Source: Anaerozeibacter sp031551775
GTDB taxonomy: Bacteria; Bacillota; Clostridia; Christensenellales; Aristaeellaceae
Assembly: GCA_031551775.1 (NCBI GenBank)
Contig: JAVBND010000067.1
Location: forward strand, 1 to 64,000
Length of the DNA: 64,000 nucleotides
Direction of reading: 5' to 3'
A program made the translations under genes and the position numbers. Below the pieces are notes generated by a model. That model saw nothing but the letters and a program-made list of their open reading frames with translations. It was not told where the DNA came from and ran no database searches. Positions 35,032 through 43,869 of this stretch are shown here, in pieces. Every line of letters begins with the position of its first letter. Position 1 is the stretch's first letter.

Positions 35032-35919
35032 CTACCCCATGTTTGCCTTTACCTGCGCCTGGATGTACCCAAGCAGATCAGGTCTTTCGTGCTGATCAAG
35101 CAATTGCTCGAGCGCGTCCATCGCCTGAGCGCTTTCCATTTCCCCGTAGATGATGGTGAATTCATACACCAGCAAATCGATGGCGCCCGTCCGCGTCTGC
35201 TCATCGCAGGCAAGCAGCGCGCTCACAAACGCATTGCCGTTAAGCGCAAAGCTCTCGCCCAGCCTCCACGCGAGCGCGTCCGCATAGGCTCCGTCCGCGC
35301 GCCCGACCCAAGAGAACAGCCCCTCATAATCCTGCGGTTCCAGCGCGGCAATCTGCTCGTATGGGTCGTCGGACTTGGACTGCGCGGCTATGCCCGCATC
35401 GGTGCGCAGCATGAAGGCATACTCGCACTCGTTCTCGCCCCACCAGCACTTTAACAGGAAGCCGCGAAGGCTCGCGCCCGGCTCATAGTCCGCGCCATCC
35501 GAGCTGAGCATCGACATCGGGTTGGGCTCAAGCTCAAAGCTGATCCAGCCGTCAGGAAACTCGGTCAAGCTTTGAACGTCCGGTTGGTCCGGCGCGCTGT
35601 ATTTGTCGGTGCCGTCGGGATTCAGAATCCGATCACTCAGTTCCGCCCGGTCCGGCACGGGCGCCGAAAACTTGACCCTGACCTCAGCGCCGGGCTCACA
35701 ATAGGGAACTTCGCGCCCTTGCTGCTGCTCCACCAGCGTCGGAAATGTTGCCATGCGCTTGACCGTCGCGCCATTCCACTTGTTGAGCACCGTGACGCAA
35801 GGGATTTCCACATCATTTACCAGCACCCGCACCTCGGGCGGCCCACTCATCCCTTGCGCGTCGGCCCATACCGGCACGAACAGCGCCAACACCATCAGGA
35901 GCACCAACAACCGTTTCAT
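35032..35919 (-). CDS. Exported protein of unknown function
   Basis: This gene encodes 295 residues and was not recognised. A signal peptide covers about 1-22 (MKRLLVLLMVLALFVPVWADA). The mature N-terminal half looks like an extracellular beta domain (PPEVRVLVNDVEIPCVTVLN ... GAEVRVKFSAPVPDRAELSD). The C-terminal third is helical and acidic (SAQAMDALEQLLDQHERPDLLGYIQ). GGAGG lies upstream of the ATG, and a strong terminator follows the gene. It is separated by about 200 bases from the PstS-like gene on the same strand, so whether the two are linked is unclear. Confidence 0.75.
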   Translation of the reverse strand: MKRLLVLLMVLALFVPVWADAQGMSGPPEVRVLVNDVEIPCVTVLNKWNGATVKRMATFPTLVEQQQGREVPYCEPGAEVRVKFSAPVPDRAELSDRILNPDGTDKYSAPDQPDVQSLTEFPDGWISFELEPNPMSMLSSDGADYEPGASLRGFLLKCWWGENECEYAFMLRTDAGIAAQSKSDDPYEQIAALEPQDYEGLFSWVGRADGAYADALAWRLGESFALNGNAFVSALLACDEQTRTGAIDLLVYEFTIIYGEMESAQAMDALEQLLDQHERPDLLGYIQAQVKANMG

Positions 35920-36115
35920 CCAAACCCACCTCCAACATGCCTATGAATGCCACAAATAAACCACATATTGGACGGGCGGAAGGCATTGGTTGTTCCTCCC
36001 ATTTCCCTCATCGCGGCAGCCGCGCGACCACAGCGCTTCACGACCTCAAGCGCCGTTCCTTGGCTTGCGCCTTTCTGTCAGCGTGTCCCGGGGCCAAAAT
36101 TGCATGCGCCCTCCC

Positions 36116-37312
36116 TTATTCCACCACGCCGGTGTACTCATACGGATCGGAGAATCCGACCGCCAGCGTGCTGTTCTGGGCGATGAGCGCGCGGCTCTCC
36201 TCGCTGCCGATCCAGTTGAAAAGCTGGCGGGCAGGGCTGTCTTCGGGCTCGTCCATGCGGATGGCGACAATCGAGGTGGTCACAAACGGATAGGCACCGG
36301 ACGCAAAGTTCTCTGTGGTCGGGTCCGCGCCGTCGATGCTGAACAGCTTGACCGCCGGCGGGATCAGTTCATGGGTATCGCAGTATCGCGACGAGACCCA
36401 AACCTCCCCATCTGCCGGGCTTTGCGCCTTGAACCAAATCACCCCGCGCTCGTCCGTGGCTTCCTGCTTGAGGTAGGGCAGCGTCTCCCCCTTCTTGATG
36501 GTTCCGACGTCCTTGTAGTTCAGGCCGGGTCCGCTGCGCAGGTTCACACTGCCGCTCGCGCGCACCACCTGCTCGATATTTTCATCGTTCCACGGATGGA
36601 GGAATTTGTCATCCACATACGACATGATGTTGAAACCAATGGAATACTGATTCTCGGAGACGCCCGCCACGATGGCCTCCATCTCCTCATACTCGGTGAC
36701 CTTGAACGCAGAGGCGATGGTTTCAATCTCGCCCACCCTGTAGCTTGGCGAGGAGAAGTCCGGCATCTCACGCCCGGCCCACACGAGCTGCTCAAACAGC
36801 CGCTGGCTTCCCGATTGCGCGTCGCGGACGTAGGCGTCGATCGGCGCGTCATCGCCGTCCTCAAAGGACGACCAATTGGTGATCGCGCCCGTGTAGATGC
36901 CGCAGATCTGGTCCGAGGTCAGGTCGCTGACGTAATTGTCCTGGTTTCCGAGGAACACCAGTCCATCGTACCCGTACACCTTTACCTCAATCCTGACACC
37001 CTTTTGCTGAAAGTATTGCATCTCCTCGGCTGTTGGCGCGACGGTGAACAGGATGTCCGCCTTCCTGTCGGCCAGGTTCAGCCATGCGCCATGGGTCTTG
37101 GAGCAGACCGGCTTGGGGCCGTCCAGCTTGTACTTGTCCGTGAGAAGCTGATAGAGTGCATCCGTGATCGGAATGCGCGCGGTAGAGCTGTCAATTTGCG
37201 GAATCTTAGTCGTTGGCGCCGCCTGCTCCGCCAGGGCGATGCCCCCCGAAAAGGCAGCCACCACCAAACAAACCATCACGATCAGGGACATTGTGCGCAA
37301 CAGCCTGGCCAT
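36116..37312 (-). CDS. PstS-like phosphate-type binding protein with an inserted SH3b domain
   Basis: This gene encodes 398 residues from the ATG at 37312, with AAGGAGG upstream. A signal peptide covers about 1-28. The first lobe is PstS-like (GYDGLVFLGNQDNYVSDLTSDQICGIYTGAITNWSSF, then DAQSGSQRLFEQL). A bacterial SH3 domain follows at about 254-320 (ASGSVNLRSGPGLNYKDVGTIKKGETL ... WVSSRYC), and then the binding fold resumes (YPFVTTSIVAIRMDE ... ARQLFNWIGSEESRALI). The SH3b module is therefore inserted in, not appended to, the binding domain. No lipobox is present, and no Pst transporter genes are adjacent. It may link anion binding with wall attachment. Confidence 0.8.
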   Translation of the reverse strand: MARLLRTMSLIVMVCLVVAAFSGGIALAEQAAPTTKIPQIDSSTARIPITDALYQLLTDKYKLDGPKPVCSKTHGAWLNLADRKADILFTVAPTAEEMQYFQQKGVRIEVKVYGYDGLVFLGNQDNYVSDLTSDQICGIYTGAITNWSSFEDGDDAPIDAYVRDAQSGSQRLFEQLVWAGREMPDFSSPSYRVGEIETIASAFKVTEYEEMEAIVAGVSENQYSIGFNIMSYVDDKFLHPWNDENIEQVVRASGSVNLRSGPGLNYKDVGTIKKGETLPYLKQEATDERGVIWFKAQSPADGEVWVSSRYCDTHELIPPAVKLFSIDGADPTTENFASGAYPFVTTSIVAIRMDEPEDSPARQLFNWIGSEESRALIAQNSTLAVGFSDPYEYTGVVE

Positions 37313-37630
37313 CCAGTTTCCCCTCCTTCCACAATCGCCACAAGGACACATTAACACACACATAATAGCATGTTTCGCGTTCCCTGTATAGCGCGGCGCC
37401 GACTTTTCATCACCCTTTGACCGTTTGCGGCGGGCGGGTGTTGCCTCGCCCATCGTTTGCGCCTCGGTTTTCCGATTTGCGTCCGGCATCCGGTAAACCA
37501 CGCCATCGTTGAGCGCAAAAGGCGCGCGTTCCTTTTGCGCCGCATGCGGAAAAAAGACGCGAATCAGGCGGGAAATTGGCATATGACGTCGAATATTTTA
37601 AACGACATGAACCGCGAAGGAGGTGCTCTC
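37313..37630. repeat. Divergent intergenic region with a 10-bp inverted repeat
   Basis: This stretch lies between the PstS-like and TetR genes. A perfect inverted repeat, GCGCAAAAGG (37513-37522) and CCTTTTGCGC (37531-37540), with an 8-base spacer is the only striking element; it could be an operator of the adjacent TetR protein. No further gene is visible. Confidence 0.4.
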
Positions 37631-38188
37631 ATGCCCAAGACAGAGCTCACCAAGCACTTGATCGCCGATACCCTCAAGCAATTGGCGAAGGACAAGCATC
37701 CGGACAAGATCAGCATTGGCGAGATCGTGGACGCGGCGGGGCTTAACCGCCAGACATTCTACTACCACTTTCAGGACAAGCAAGACATGATCGGCTGGCT
37801 GTTTGACGCGGACGTCGCAAAGCTCAAAAGCCGCAGTCGGAATACTTCGCTGATCGATGACCTTGTGGAGTATTTGTACGCGGGGCGGGCATTCTATGCC
37901 GCCGCGCTTACGTCCGAGGCGCAAAATAGCCTGAGAGAACACATCTTTGCCTTGTTTCAGGGCCGTCTTACAGAAAAAATCATCCTGCTTTCCAACCGGC
38001 GCCCGCTCGATGACGGCGTCGTCCTCAGGATCTCAAGGTTCTTTGCGCACGGACTCACCGGCAGTTTGGTGCAATGGGCGCAGGAAGGCATGAAGTATGA
38101 GTCCGTGCGATTCATGCAAATGAACGCGAGCTTCACAGATGAGTTGCTTGCTTTCACCGTCCAAAAATACACTCGCCAATCGCCATAA
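37631..38188 (+). CDS. TetR/AcrR-family regulator (DhaS-like)
   Basis: This gene encodes 185 residues from the ATG at 37631, which has AAGGAGG 7 bases upstream. The helix-turn-helix is clear (ISIGEIVDAAGLNRQTFYYHFQDKQDMIGWLF). The C-terminal ligand domain resembles that of DhaS-type regulators (SRFFAHGLTGSLVQWAQEGM). It is divergent from the PstS-like gene and is followed by its own terminator. The target genes are unknown; its own upstream inverted repeat is one candidate. Confidence 0.88.
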   Translation: MPKTELTKHLIADTLKQLAKDKHPDKISIGEIVDAAGLNRQTFYYHFQDKQDMIGWLFDADVAKLKSRSRNTSLIDDLVEYLYAGRAFYAAALTSEAQNSLREHIFALFQGRLTEKIILLSNRRPLDDGVVLRISRFFAHGLTGSLVQWAQEGMKYESVRFMQMNASFTDELLAFTVQKYTRQSP

Positions 38189-38213
38189 GCGAACAAGCGA
38201 ATATTTCAAAAGG

Positions 38214-38259
38214 AAGGGCTGTCGCAGATTCTTTTCTTCCGCAACAGCCCTTGTTTTTT
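38214..38259 (+). terminator. Terminator of the TetR gene
   Basis: The stem AAGGGCTGT with ACAGCCCTT, extended by GC pairs around one mismatch, is followed by GTTTTTT. The same GGGCTGTTGC-type stem recurs after dnaJ at 38940-38974. Confidence 0.8.
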
Positions 38260-38281
38260 ATATCATATCGCAAGCCGTCCC

Positions 38282-38452
38282 CTTAAGGCAACGCCGCACA
38301 GGTAGCGAACGCGCTGATGGGCTGCTTTTCCACCCAGGCAGCCCTGCAAAAACACTTGAATTAGCGCTGCTAGTCCTGCGGTTTTTGCACGACCACCTGG
38401 ACGAAAAATCATTTAATCATCACATCCGCTACCTGTGCGGTGTTGCCTTAAG
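38282..38452. mobile_element. MITE-like fold-back element
   Basis: This 171-bp element has 26-bp terminal inverted repeats that match at 25 positions; both begin CTTAAGGCAAC. A second inverted pair lies inside (TGCAAAAAC at 38345 and GTTTTTGCA at 38381), so the whole can fold into one long hairpin. It encodes nothing. It is probably a non-autonomous transposable element; target duplications were not resolved. Confidence 0.65.
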
Positions 38453-38617
38453 CGTTTCTCGCGGGGGGCAGCTTTTCTTTTCCTTCTTGTCATGAAAATT
38501 TCGGGGAGCCTCTTCCCCATAAAAGCGAAACTGCTGCAGTTTTTTACTTCTGCAACAGCTCCATTTGTAAAACCATCAGGATCGTCGGGTCGGCCCGGCG
38601 GCAGATGCCGTCAACGT

Positions 38618-38818
38618 TTAGTTGACAACCGGCGCTTCGGTGACGACCGGCGCTTCGGTGACGACCGGCGCTTCGGTAACGACCGGCGCTTCGGTAACGA
38701 CCGGCGCTTCGGTCTGGACAGGAGCGGGGGTAGCGGCGGGCTGTTGCGGACCTGCGCATGCCGACATCATCACCGCAACGGTGAGCAGAGCCAAAACGAG
38801 CACGAGTGTCTTCTTCAT
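38618..38818 (-). CDS. Small repeat lipoprotein
   Basis: This gene encodes 66 residues. A lipoprotein signal ends in MMSACAG, with the Cys at about position 21, followed by a short Gln/Pro/Ala stretch. Five tandem copies of a six-residue unit, EAPVVT, finish the protein, encoded by nearly identical 18-base DNA repeats at about 38626-38715. GGAGG precedes the ATG. It is a very short anchored, extended peptide. Repeat number is likely to vary by slippage. Function unknown. Confidence 0.7.
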   Translation of the reverse strand: MKKTLVLVLALLTVAVMMSACAGPQQPAATPAPVQTEAPVVTEAPVVTEAPVVTEAPVVTEAPVVN

Positions 38819-38939
38819 GGTTTTTCCTCCTGAATGATCAAATGGTAACCGATTGTCATAGCTTACCACATTAATGTTATGGCTACAATAAGAAGTAACC
38901 GCCAAAATGGTGCAAACCTCTGATTTGACGCATGGAAAG

Positions 38940-38978
38940 GGCTGTTGCGACGGTCTTGCCACATCGCAACAGCCTGTT
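38940..38978. terminator. Hairpin terminator after dnaJ
   Basis: The perfect 11-bp stem GGCTGTTGCGA with TCGCAACAGCC has a 13-base loop. It is followed by TGTTTT on the plus strand and by CTTTCC on the minus strand. It lies about 65 bases beyond the dnaJ stop. Confidence 0.6.
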
Positions 38979-39040
38979 TTAGCCATGGGGTATATTGTGT
39001 TGCCAATTTACACGCGCATCCTGGGTCCTTGGAGCATGCC

Positions 39041-40177
39041 CTAATTGAAGGCGTCCTTCATCCTGTCAAAGAAGCTCTTTTTTTGTTCGTATTCCTTACC
39101 GGTCATGGCGCCTTCAAACTGCCTGAGCAGGTCCTTTTGCTTGTCGGTCAGCTTCTTGGGCACCTCGACGTTGATCTCAATGAACAGGTCGCCCTTGTTG
39201 CCGCTGCGAAGCGAGGGGATGCCCTGGCCCTTGACGCGGAACACCGTCCCGGGCTGTGTGCCTTCCGGCACTTGGTACTTGACCGGCGAATCGAGCGTCG
39301 GTACGTCGATCTCCGCGCCCAGCGCCGCCTGTGTGAGCGAAATCGGCACCGTGCAGTACATGTCGTTGCCTTTGCGCACGAAGTACTTGTGCGCCTTGAC
39401 GCGCACCAGCACCTGCAAGTCGCCCGGCGGCCCTCCGCGCAGGCCCGGCTCGCCCTGGCCGCTGACGCGAATCACCTGGCCTTCGTCGATCCCCGCCGGT
39501 ATTTTGACCGAGCGGCGCTTGGTGGTGCGCACCTGGCCTTGGCCCGCACACTTGGCGCAAGGGTCCTTGATGACCTTGCCGGTGCCGCGGCACGCGTCGC
39601 AGGTCCTGACGTTTTGGATGCGGCCAAATGGCGTGTTTTGCGTAACCCTTACCTGACCCGTGCCCTTGCAGGCCGAGCAGGTCTGCGGATGCGTGCCTTC
39701 CTTTGCGCCGCTGCCGTGGCAGGCGGAACACTCCTCGTGCCGGGTCACGTTGATGTCCTTCGAGCAGCCCTTGGCCGCCTCTTCAAACGTCAGCGTGACT
39801 TCATAGCGCAAATCATCGCCCTGAACCGGGCCGTTTCTCTGCGCGCCGCCGCCACCGCCGCCGAAGAACGCGGAAAAGATGTCATCGAACCCGCCGAAGC
39901 CCGCGCCGCCTCCAAAACCGCCAAAATCGGAGTACCCGCCGCCGCCCATGCCCGGCTGTTCGTGGCCGAACTGGTCATAGCGCGCCTTCTTTTGCGGGTC
40001 CGACAGCGTCTCATAGGCTTCGTTCAGTTCCTTGAACTTCTCCTCCGCCTGCTTGTCGCCCGGGTTCACATCAGGATGCAGTTTTTTCGCCATTGCCCGG
40101 TAGGCTTTTTTGATATCGGCGTCAGAGGCTCCTTTTGAAAGCCCCAACACCTCGTAATAATCTCTTTTTTCTGCCAA
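39041..40177 (-). CDS. dnaJ: Chaperone DnaJ
   Basis: This gene encodes 378 residues starting at a TTG codon (40177), with GGGAGGGGGG about 7 bases upstream and the family start AEKRDYYEVLGLSKGASD. The J domain has HPD at residues 34-36. A long Gly/Phe region (about 75-115), four CxxCxGxG zinc motifs (about 140-215) and the C-terminal substrate domains follow. It stimulates the DnaK ATPase and hands over unfolded clients. It is the last gene of the heat-shock operon. Confidence 0.97.
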   Translation of the reverse strand: MAEKRDYYEVLGLSKGASDADIKKAYRAMAKKLHPDVNPGDKQAEEKFKELNEAYETLSDPQKKARYDQFGHEQPGMGGGGYSDFGGFGGGAGFGGFDDIFSAFFGGGGGGAQRNGPVQGDDLRYEVTLTFEEAAKGCSKDINVTRHEECSACHGSGAKEGTHPQTCSACKGTGQVRVTQNTPFGRIQNVRTCDACRGTGKVIKDPCAKCAGQGQVRTTKRRSVKIPAGIDEGQVIRVSGQGEPGLRGGPPGDLQVLVRVKAHKYFVRKGNDMYCTVPISLTQAALGAEIDVPTLDSPVKYQVPEGTQPGTVFRVKGQGIPSLRSGNKGDLFIEINVEVPKKLTDKQKDLLRQFEGAMTGKEYEQKKSFFDRMKDAFN

Positions 40178-40292
40178 GCTCAGTCCCCCCTCCCGCAAGG
40201 ACGGCCTTCGCGGGACGGGGAACGGCCCTTAAGCCGTTCCCCTCGCCCGTCCATGCCGGTGATCTATGGGATCGTATTCCTTGTTCGCCCTA

Positions 40293-40336
40293 GGTAAGCA
40301 CTGATCAATTCGATCACGAATGAATCAGCGCTTACC
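40293..40336. repeat. Compact copy of the GGTAAGC inverted-repeat family
   Basis: Two 20-base arms (40293-40312 and 40317-40336) fit the consensus of the element at 15479-15637 and are separated by only 4 bases, forming a hairpin. CTAG flanks both sides (40290-40293 and 40336-40339). The TAG stop codon of dnaK is formed by the outer end of the repeat. Confidence 0.65.
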
Positions 40337-42150
40337 TAGCTGTTCTCTTCGAAGTTCGACTCAACCGTACCGTCGTCGTTGACGGTTCCGCTCTCGCCGC
40401 TGCCCGGCTGCCCGCCCTGCTGCTGCTGGTAGACCTTGCCGAAAATTTCATAGGTCATCTGGCTAAACTGTTCGCTGGCCTGCTTGATTTCGCCGGCGTT
40501 GTTGCCTTCGCGCAGCTTTTTGAAGGTCTCAAGCTCGTCTTTGAGGCGGGCGCTGTCGGCAGGATCGAGCTTGCCTTCCATTTCCTTCATGGTGCGCTCG
40601 GTCTGATAGATCAGGCTGTCTGCCTGGTTGAAGGTTTCGACTTCTTCCTTCTTGGCCTTGTCCTCGCTGGCAAAGCGCTCGGCCTCGGCCATGGCCTTCT
40701 TGATCTCCTCCTCCGAGAGGTTGCTTGAAGCCGTAATGGTGATCTTCTGTTCGTTTCCGGTGCCCAGGTCCTTCGCGCTTACGTGCACGATGCCGTTGGC
40801 GTCGATGTCAAAGGTGACTTCGATCTGCGGAACGCCGCGGGGAGCGGGCGCGATGCCGGAGAGCTGGAAGCGGCCGAGCGTCTTGTTGTAGGCCGCCATC
40901 TCGCGCTCGCCCTGAAGCACATGCACGTCAACCGCGGTCTGGCCGTCGGCAGCCGTCGAGAACACCTGGCTCTTCTTGGTGGGGATGGTGGTGTTGCGGT
41001 CGATCAGGCGCGTGAACACGCCGCCCATGGTCTCGATGCCAAGGCTGAGCGGCGTCACGTCGAGCAGCAGCACGTCCTTGACTTCGCCGCCCAAGACGCC
41101 CGCCTGAATCGCCGCGCCGATCGCGACGCACTCGTCGGGGTTGATGCCCTTGTAAGGCTCCTTGCCGACCACGCGCTGAACCGCTTCCTGCACCGCCGGA
41201 ATGCGGGTGGAACCGCCGACCAGAATAACCTTGTCGATCTGGTTCGCCGAAAGCCCCGCGTCGCGCAGCGCCTGGTTGAGCGGCGTGATGGTCTTGTCCA
41301 CCAGGTCCGCGGTCAGTTCGTTGAACTTGGCGCGGGTGAGCGTTACGTCAAGGTGCTTGGGGCCGGTCGCGTCGGCCGTGATAAAGGGCAGGTTGATGTT
41401 GACGCTCATGAGGCCGCTGAGTTCGATCTTGGCCTTTTCGGCGGCTTCCCGCAGGCGCTGAAGCGCCATGCGGTCCTGCCTGAGGTCGATGCCGTTTTCG
41501 CGCTTGAACTCATCGGCCACGTAGTCGATGACGCGGCTGTCAAAGTCGTCGCCGCCCAGGCGGTTGTTGCCCGCTGTGGCCAGCACTTCAAACACGCCGT
41601 CGCCGATCTCCATCAGCGATACGTCAAACGTGCCGCCGCCCAGGTCGTACACCAGAATCTTGTGCGCCTCTTCCTTGTCGAGGCCGTAGGCGAGCGCCGC
41701 GGCGGTTGGCTCGTTGATGATGCGCAGCACTTCAAGGCCCGCGATGCGGCCCGCGTCCTTGGTCGCCTGGCGCTGGGCGTCGGAGAAGTACGCGGGTACG
41801 GTGATGACCGCCTGGGTCACCTTGTCGCCCAGGTACGCCTCGGCATCGGTCTTGAGCTTACCCAGGATCATGGCGCTGATTTCCTGCGGCGTATAATCCT
41901 TGTTGTCGATCTTCACGCGGTGGTCGGTACCCATTTCGCGCTTGATGGATGAAATGGTACGGTCCGGATTGGTGACCGCCTGCCGCTTGGCAACCTGGCC
42001 CACGAGGCGCTCGCCGTTCTTGGCGAAGCCGACGACGGAGGGCGTGGTACGCGCGCCTTCGGGATTGGGGATGACGGTGGGCTCGCTGCCCTCCATAACC
42101 GCTACGCAGGAATTGGTGGTGCCCAGGTCAATGCCGATGATTTTGGCCAT
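40336..42150 (-). CDS. dnaK: Chaperone DnaK (Hsp70)
   Basis: This gene encodes 604 residues. The nucleotide-binding signatures are all present: IGIDLGTTNSCVAVMEG, VYDLGGGTFDVSLMEIGDG and VILVGGSTRIPAVQ. The substrate-binding part begins with LLDVTPLSLGIETMGGVFT. The C-terminal lid ends in a Gln/Gly-rich tail. As in other Gram-positive DnaK proteins the loop present in the Gram-negative nucleotide domain is missing. The operon order is hrcA, grpE, dnaK, dnaJ. Confidence 0.98.
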   Translation of the reverse strand: MAKIIGIDLGTTNSCVAVMEGSEPTVIPNPEGARTTPSVVGFAKNGERLVGQVAKRQAVTNPDRTISSIKREMGTDHRVKIDNKDYTPQEISAMILGKLKTDAEAYLGDKVTQAVITVPAYFSDAQRQATKDAGRIAGLEVLRIINEPTAAALAYGLDKEEAHKILVYDLGGGTFDVSLMEIGDGVFEVLATAGNNRLGGDDFDSRVIDYVADEFKRENGIDLRQDRMALQRLREAAEKAKIELSGLMSVNINLPFITADATGPKHLDVTLTRAKFNELTADLVDKTITPLNQALRDAGLSANQIDKVILVGGSTRIPAVQEAVQRVVGKEPYKGINPDECVAIGAAIQAGVLGGEVKDVLLLDVTPLSLGIETMGGVFTRLIDRNTTIPTKKSQVFSTAADGQTAVDVHVLQGEREMAAYNKTLGRFQLSGIAPAPRGVPQIEVTFDIDANGIVHVSAKDLGTGNEQKITITASSNLSEEEIKKAMAEAERFASEDKAKKEEVETFNQADSLIYQTERTMKEMEGKLDPADSARLKDELETFKKLREGNNAGEIKQASEQFSQMTYEIFGKVYQQQQGGQPGSGESGTVNDDGTVESNFEENS

Positions 42151-42208
42151 ATGTGTATCCTCCTAAAATTTGATTGCAATATGATTGGTGTAGTTTCTAT
42201 CGCTTCCG

Positions 42209-42775
42209 TTACTCGGCGGCCACCTTGACCATCGCGTAGCGGATGATGCGGTCTTTCACGCGGTAACCCTTCTGAAAAACCTCGAGCACCGTGCCCGGTT
42301 CCCCTTCGTCCGCGCGCATGACGGCATTGTGCTTTTCGGGGTCAAATGGCTGGCCCTGCGCCGGGATCTCCTCAAGGCCGAGTTTTTGGACCTCTTCCAT
42401 CAGCAGCCGGTAGGTCATCCTGACCCCTTCGCCAAGCGGGGACGTATCGCCCTGGTCGTCCGCCGCCTTGATCGCGCGTTCCATATTGTCGATCGAGGGC
42501 AGGAGTGTGGCCATCGCCTCGCACACGCCGTCTTGATATCCATCGCTTCGCGCCTGCGCGTTGCGGCGTTTGTAATTCTGAAAATCCGCCTGCACGCACT
42601 GGGCCATTGAAAGGTATTCGTCCCGCTGCTTGACCGCGGTTTCAAGCGCGCTCTTCCATTCGTCCTCGCCATAGGCGCGCGCTTCTCCCGTTTGCTCGGG
42701 AACCTCTTGCTCAGGCGCGAGCTGTTCGTCGATCGCTTCGCCCTGGGAGGGCGTGGGTTTCTTCCTGTCCTTCAA
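42209..42775 (-). CDS. grpE: Nucleotide exchange factor GrpE
   Basis: This gene encodes 188 residues taking a TTG start at 42775; the ribosome site AGAGGTG overlaps the hrcA stop region. The N-terminal 50 residues are acidic and disordered. A long helix (EWKSALETAVKQRDEYLSMAQ, DFQNYKRRN) and the beta domain (GQPFDPEKHNAVMRADEGEPGTVLEVFQKGYRVKDRIIRYAMVKV motif set) follow. It exchanges ADP on DnaK. The TTG start fits a need for lower expression than dnaK. Confidence 0.93.
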   Translation of the reverse strand: MKDRKKPTPSQGEAIDEQLAPEQEVPEQTGEARAYGEDEWKSALETAVKQRDEYLSMAQCVQADFQNYKRRNAQARSDGYQDGVCEAMATLLPSIDNMERAIKAADDQGDTSPLGEGVRMTYRLLMEEVQKLGLEEIPAQGQPFDPEKHNAVMRADEGEPGTVLEVFQKGYRVKDRIIRYAMVKVAAE

Positions 42776-42786
42776 CGTTTGCACCT

Positions 42787-43809
42787 CTATTTCTCTTGGA
42801 GCATCTCCGTAATCATTCTGCCCATGTAGGACAGAACCGACAACACCCGTCCGTAATTCATGCGCGTGGGGCCAATGATGCCGATTGTGCCCGAAGCCGC
42901 GTCGCCCATGGAGTAGTTTGCCGTCACGAGCGAACATTCGCTCAGCTCCGGCAGGTCGTTTTCGGGGCCTATGCGGATGGTAAATTCCATCGCGCCCGCC
43001 TGCCTGAGCAGGGGATATAGTTTCTCCCTTGATTCCAGCACGCTCAGGAAATTCCTGGCTTTTTCAACGTCCGCGTACTCGGGGTAGCTCAAAAGGTTTG
43101 CGCTGCCGCCCACCACCACGCCGCCCTTTTCTTCCTCCACCAAGCGGTTCTCGATCACGTCGAGCACGCCCGCCAGCAGCTTGCGGTTCTCCCGCATGCC
43201 CAGGAAGATATCGGCAAACCGCCGCCTGACCTGCGTCGGGGACAAGCCCTCAAGCTGCTCGGTCAGCATCCTCGACAATTCGAAGAAGTGTTCGGGCGCG
43301 AGGCCTTCGGGCACGCGAATCACCGCGTCCTTGAACAGCCCTTCGTTTGTGACCACCACCATGAGCGCCTTTTGATCGCTCACCGGAACCAGTTGCACGC
43401 GCTTTATGAAAAGCGTCTCCATCTTGGGCGCCATAACCAGCGAAGTGTACTGCGTTACATCGCTGAGTACCTGCGCTGCACGCTTCACCACTTGCTCAAC
43501 CTGCATGGCCCGCTGATTCAAATAAGCCGATATCTTTTCCGCGTCCTCCCGCGTCACCTCACCCACCTTGAGCAGATGATCGACATACAGCCTGTATGCC
43601 TTGGGCGACGGCACGCGGCCAGCCGATGTGTGCGGCTGATCCAGGTACCCGAGCTCCTCCAGGTCGCTCATCTCGTTGCGGATGGTCGCCGGGGAAAACC
43701 CGACGCCCTGCTTGCGCGAGATGGTGCGCGAGCCCACCGGGACGGCGGTCATGATGTAGTCGTCGATGATTGCCTGCAATATGAGGAACTTTCGCTCGTC
43801 CAGCCTCAT
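42787..43809 (-). CDS. hrcA: Heat-inducible repressor HrcA
   Basis: This gene encodes 340 residues. The winged helix-turn-helix start (RKFLILQAIIDDYIMTAVPVGSR, GFSPATIRNEMSDLEELGYL, HTSAGRVPS) is typical. The C-terminal half is the GAF-like domain with the final GTIGIIGPTRMNYGRVLSVL. HrcA binds CIRCE elements when GroEL keeps it folded; a CIRCE-like site lies directly upstream. It is the first gene of the operon. Confidence 0.97.
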   Translation of the reverse strand: MRLDERKFLILQAIIDDYIMTAVPVGSRTISRKQGVGFSPATIRNEMSDLEELGYLDQPHTSAGRVPSPKAYRLYVDHLLKVGEVTREDAEKISAYLNQRAMQVEQVVKRAAQVLSDVTQYTSLVMAPKMETLFIKRVQLVPVSDQKALMVVVTNEGLFKDAVIRVPEGLAPEHFFELSRMLTEQLEGLSPTQVRRRFADIFLGMRENRKLLAGVLDVIENRLVEEEKGGVVVGGSANLLSYPEYADVEKARNFLSVLESREKLYPLLRQAGAMEFTIRIGPENDLPELSECSLVTANYSMGDAASGTIGIIGPTRMNYGRVLSVLSYMGRMITEMLQEK

Positions 43810-43831
43810 CGCTCCGCCCTCCTTTCACCTG

Positions 43832-43858
43832 TTAGCACTCTCATCTGTCGAGTGCCAG
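43832..43858. promoter_or_regulatory. CIRCE operator of the hrcA operon
   Basis: TTAGCACTC, nine bases, then GAGTGCCAG. The left arm is perfect; the right arm differs from GAGTGCTAA at two positions. It is placed between the promoter and the hrcA ribosome site, as in other Bacillota. Confidence 0.9.
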
Positions 43859-43869
43859 GGCCTGCGTAT

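Noticed and set aside
38620..38720. The 18-base tandem repeats as a CRISPR or small satellite
   Set aside because: There are no spacers; the repeats are in frame and encode EAPVVT units of a lipoprotein.
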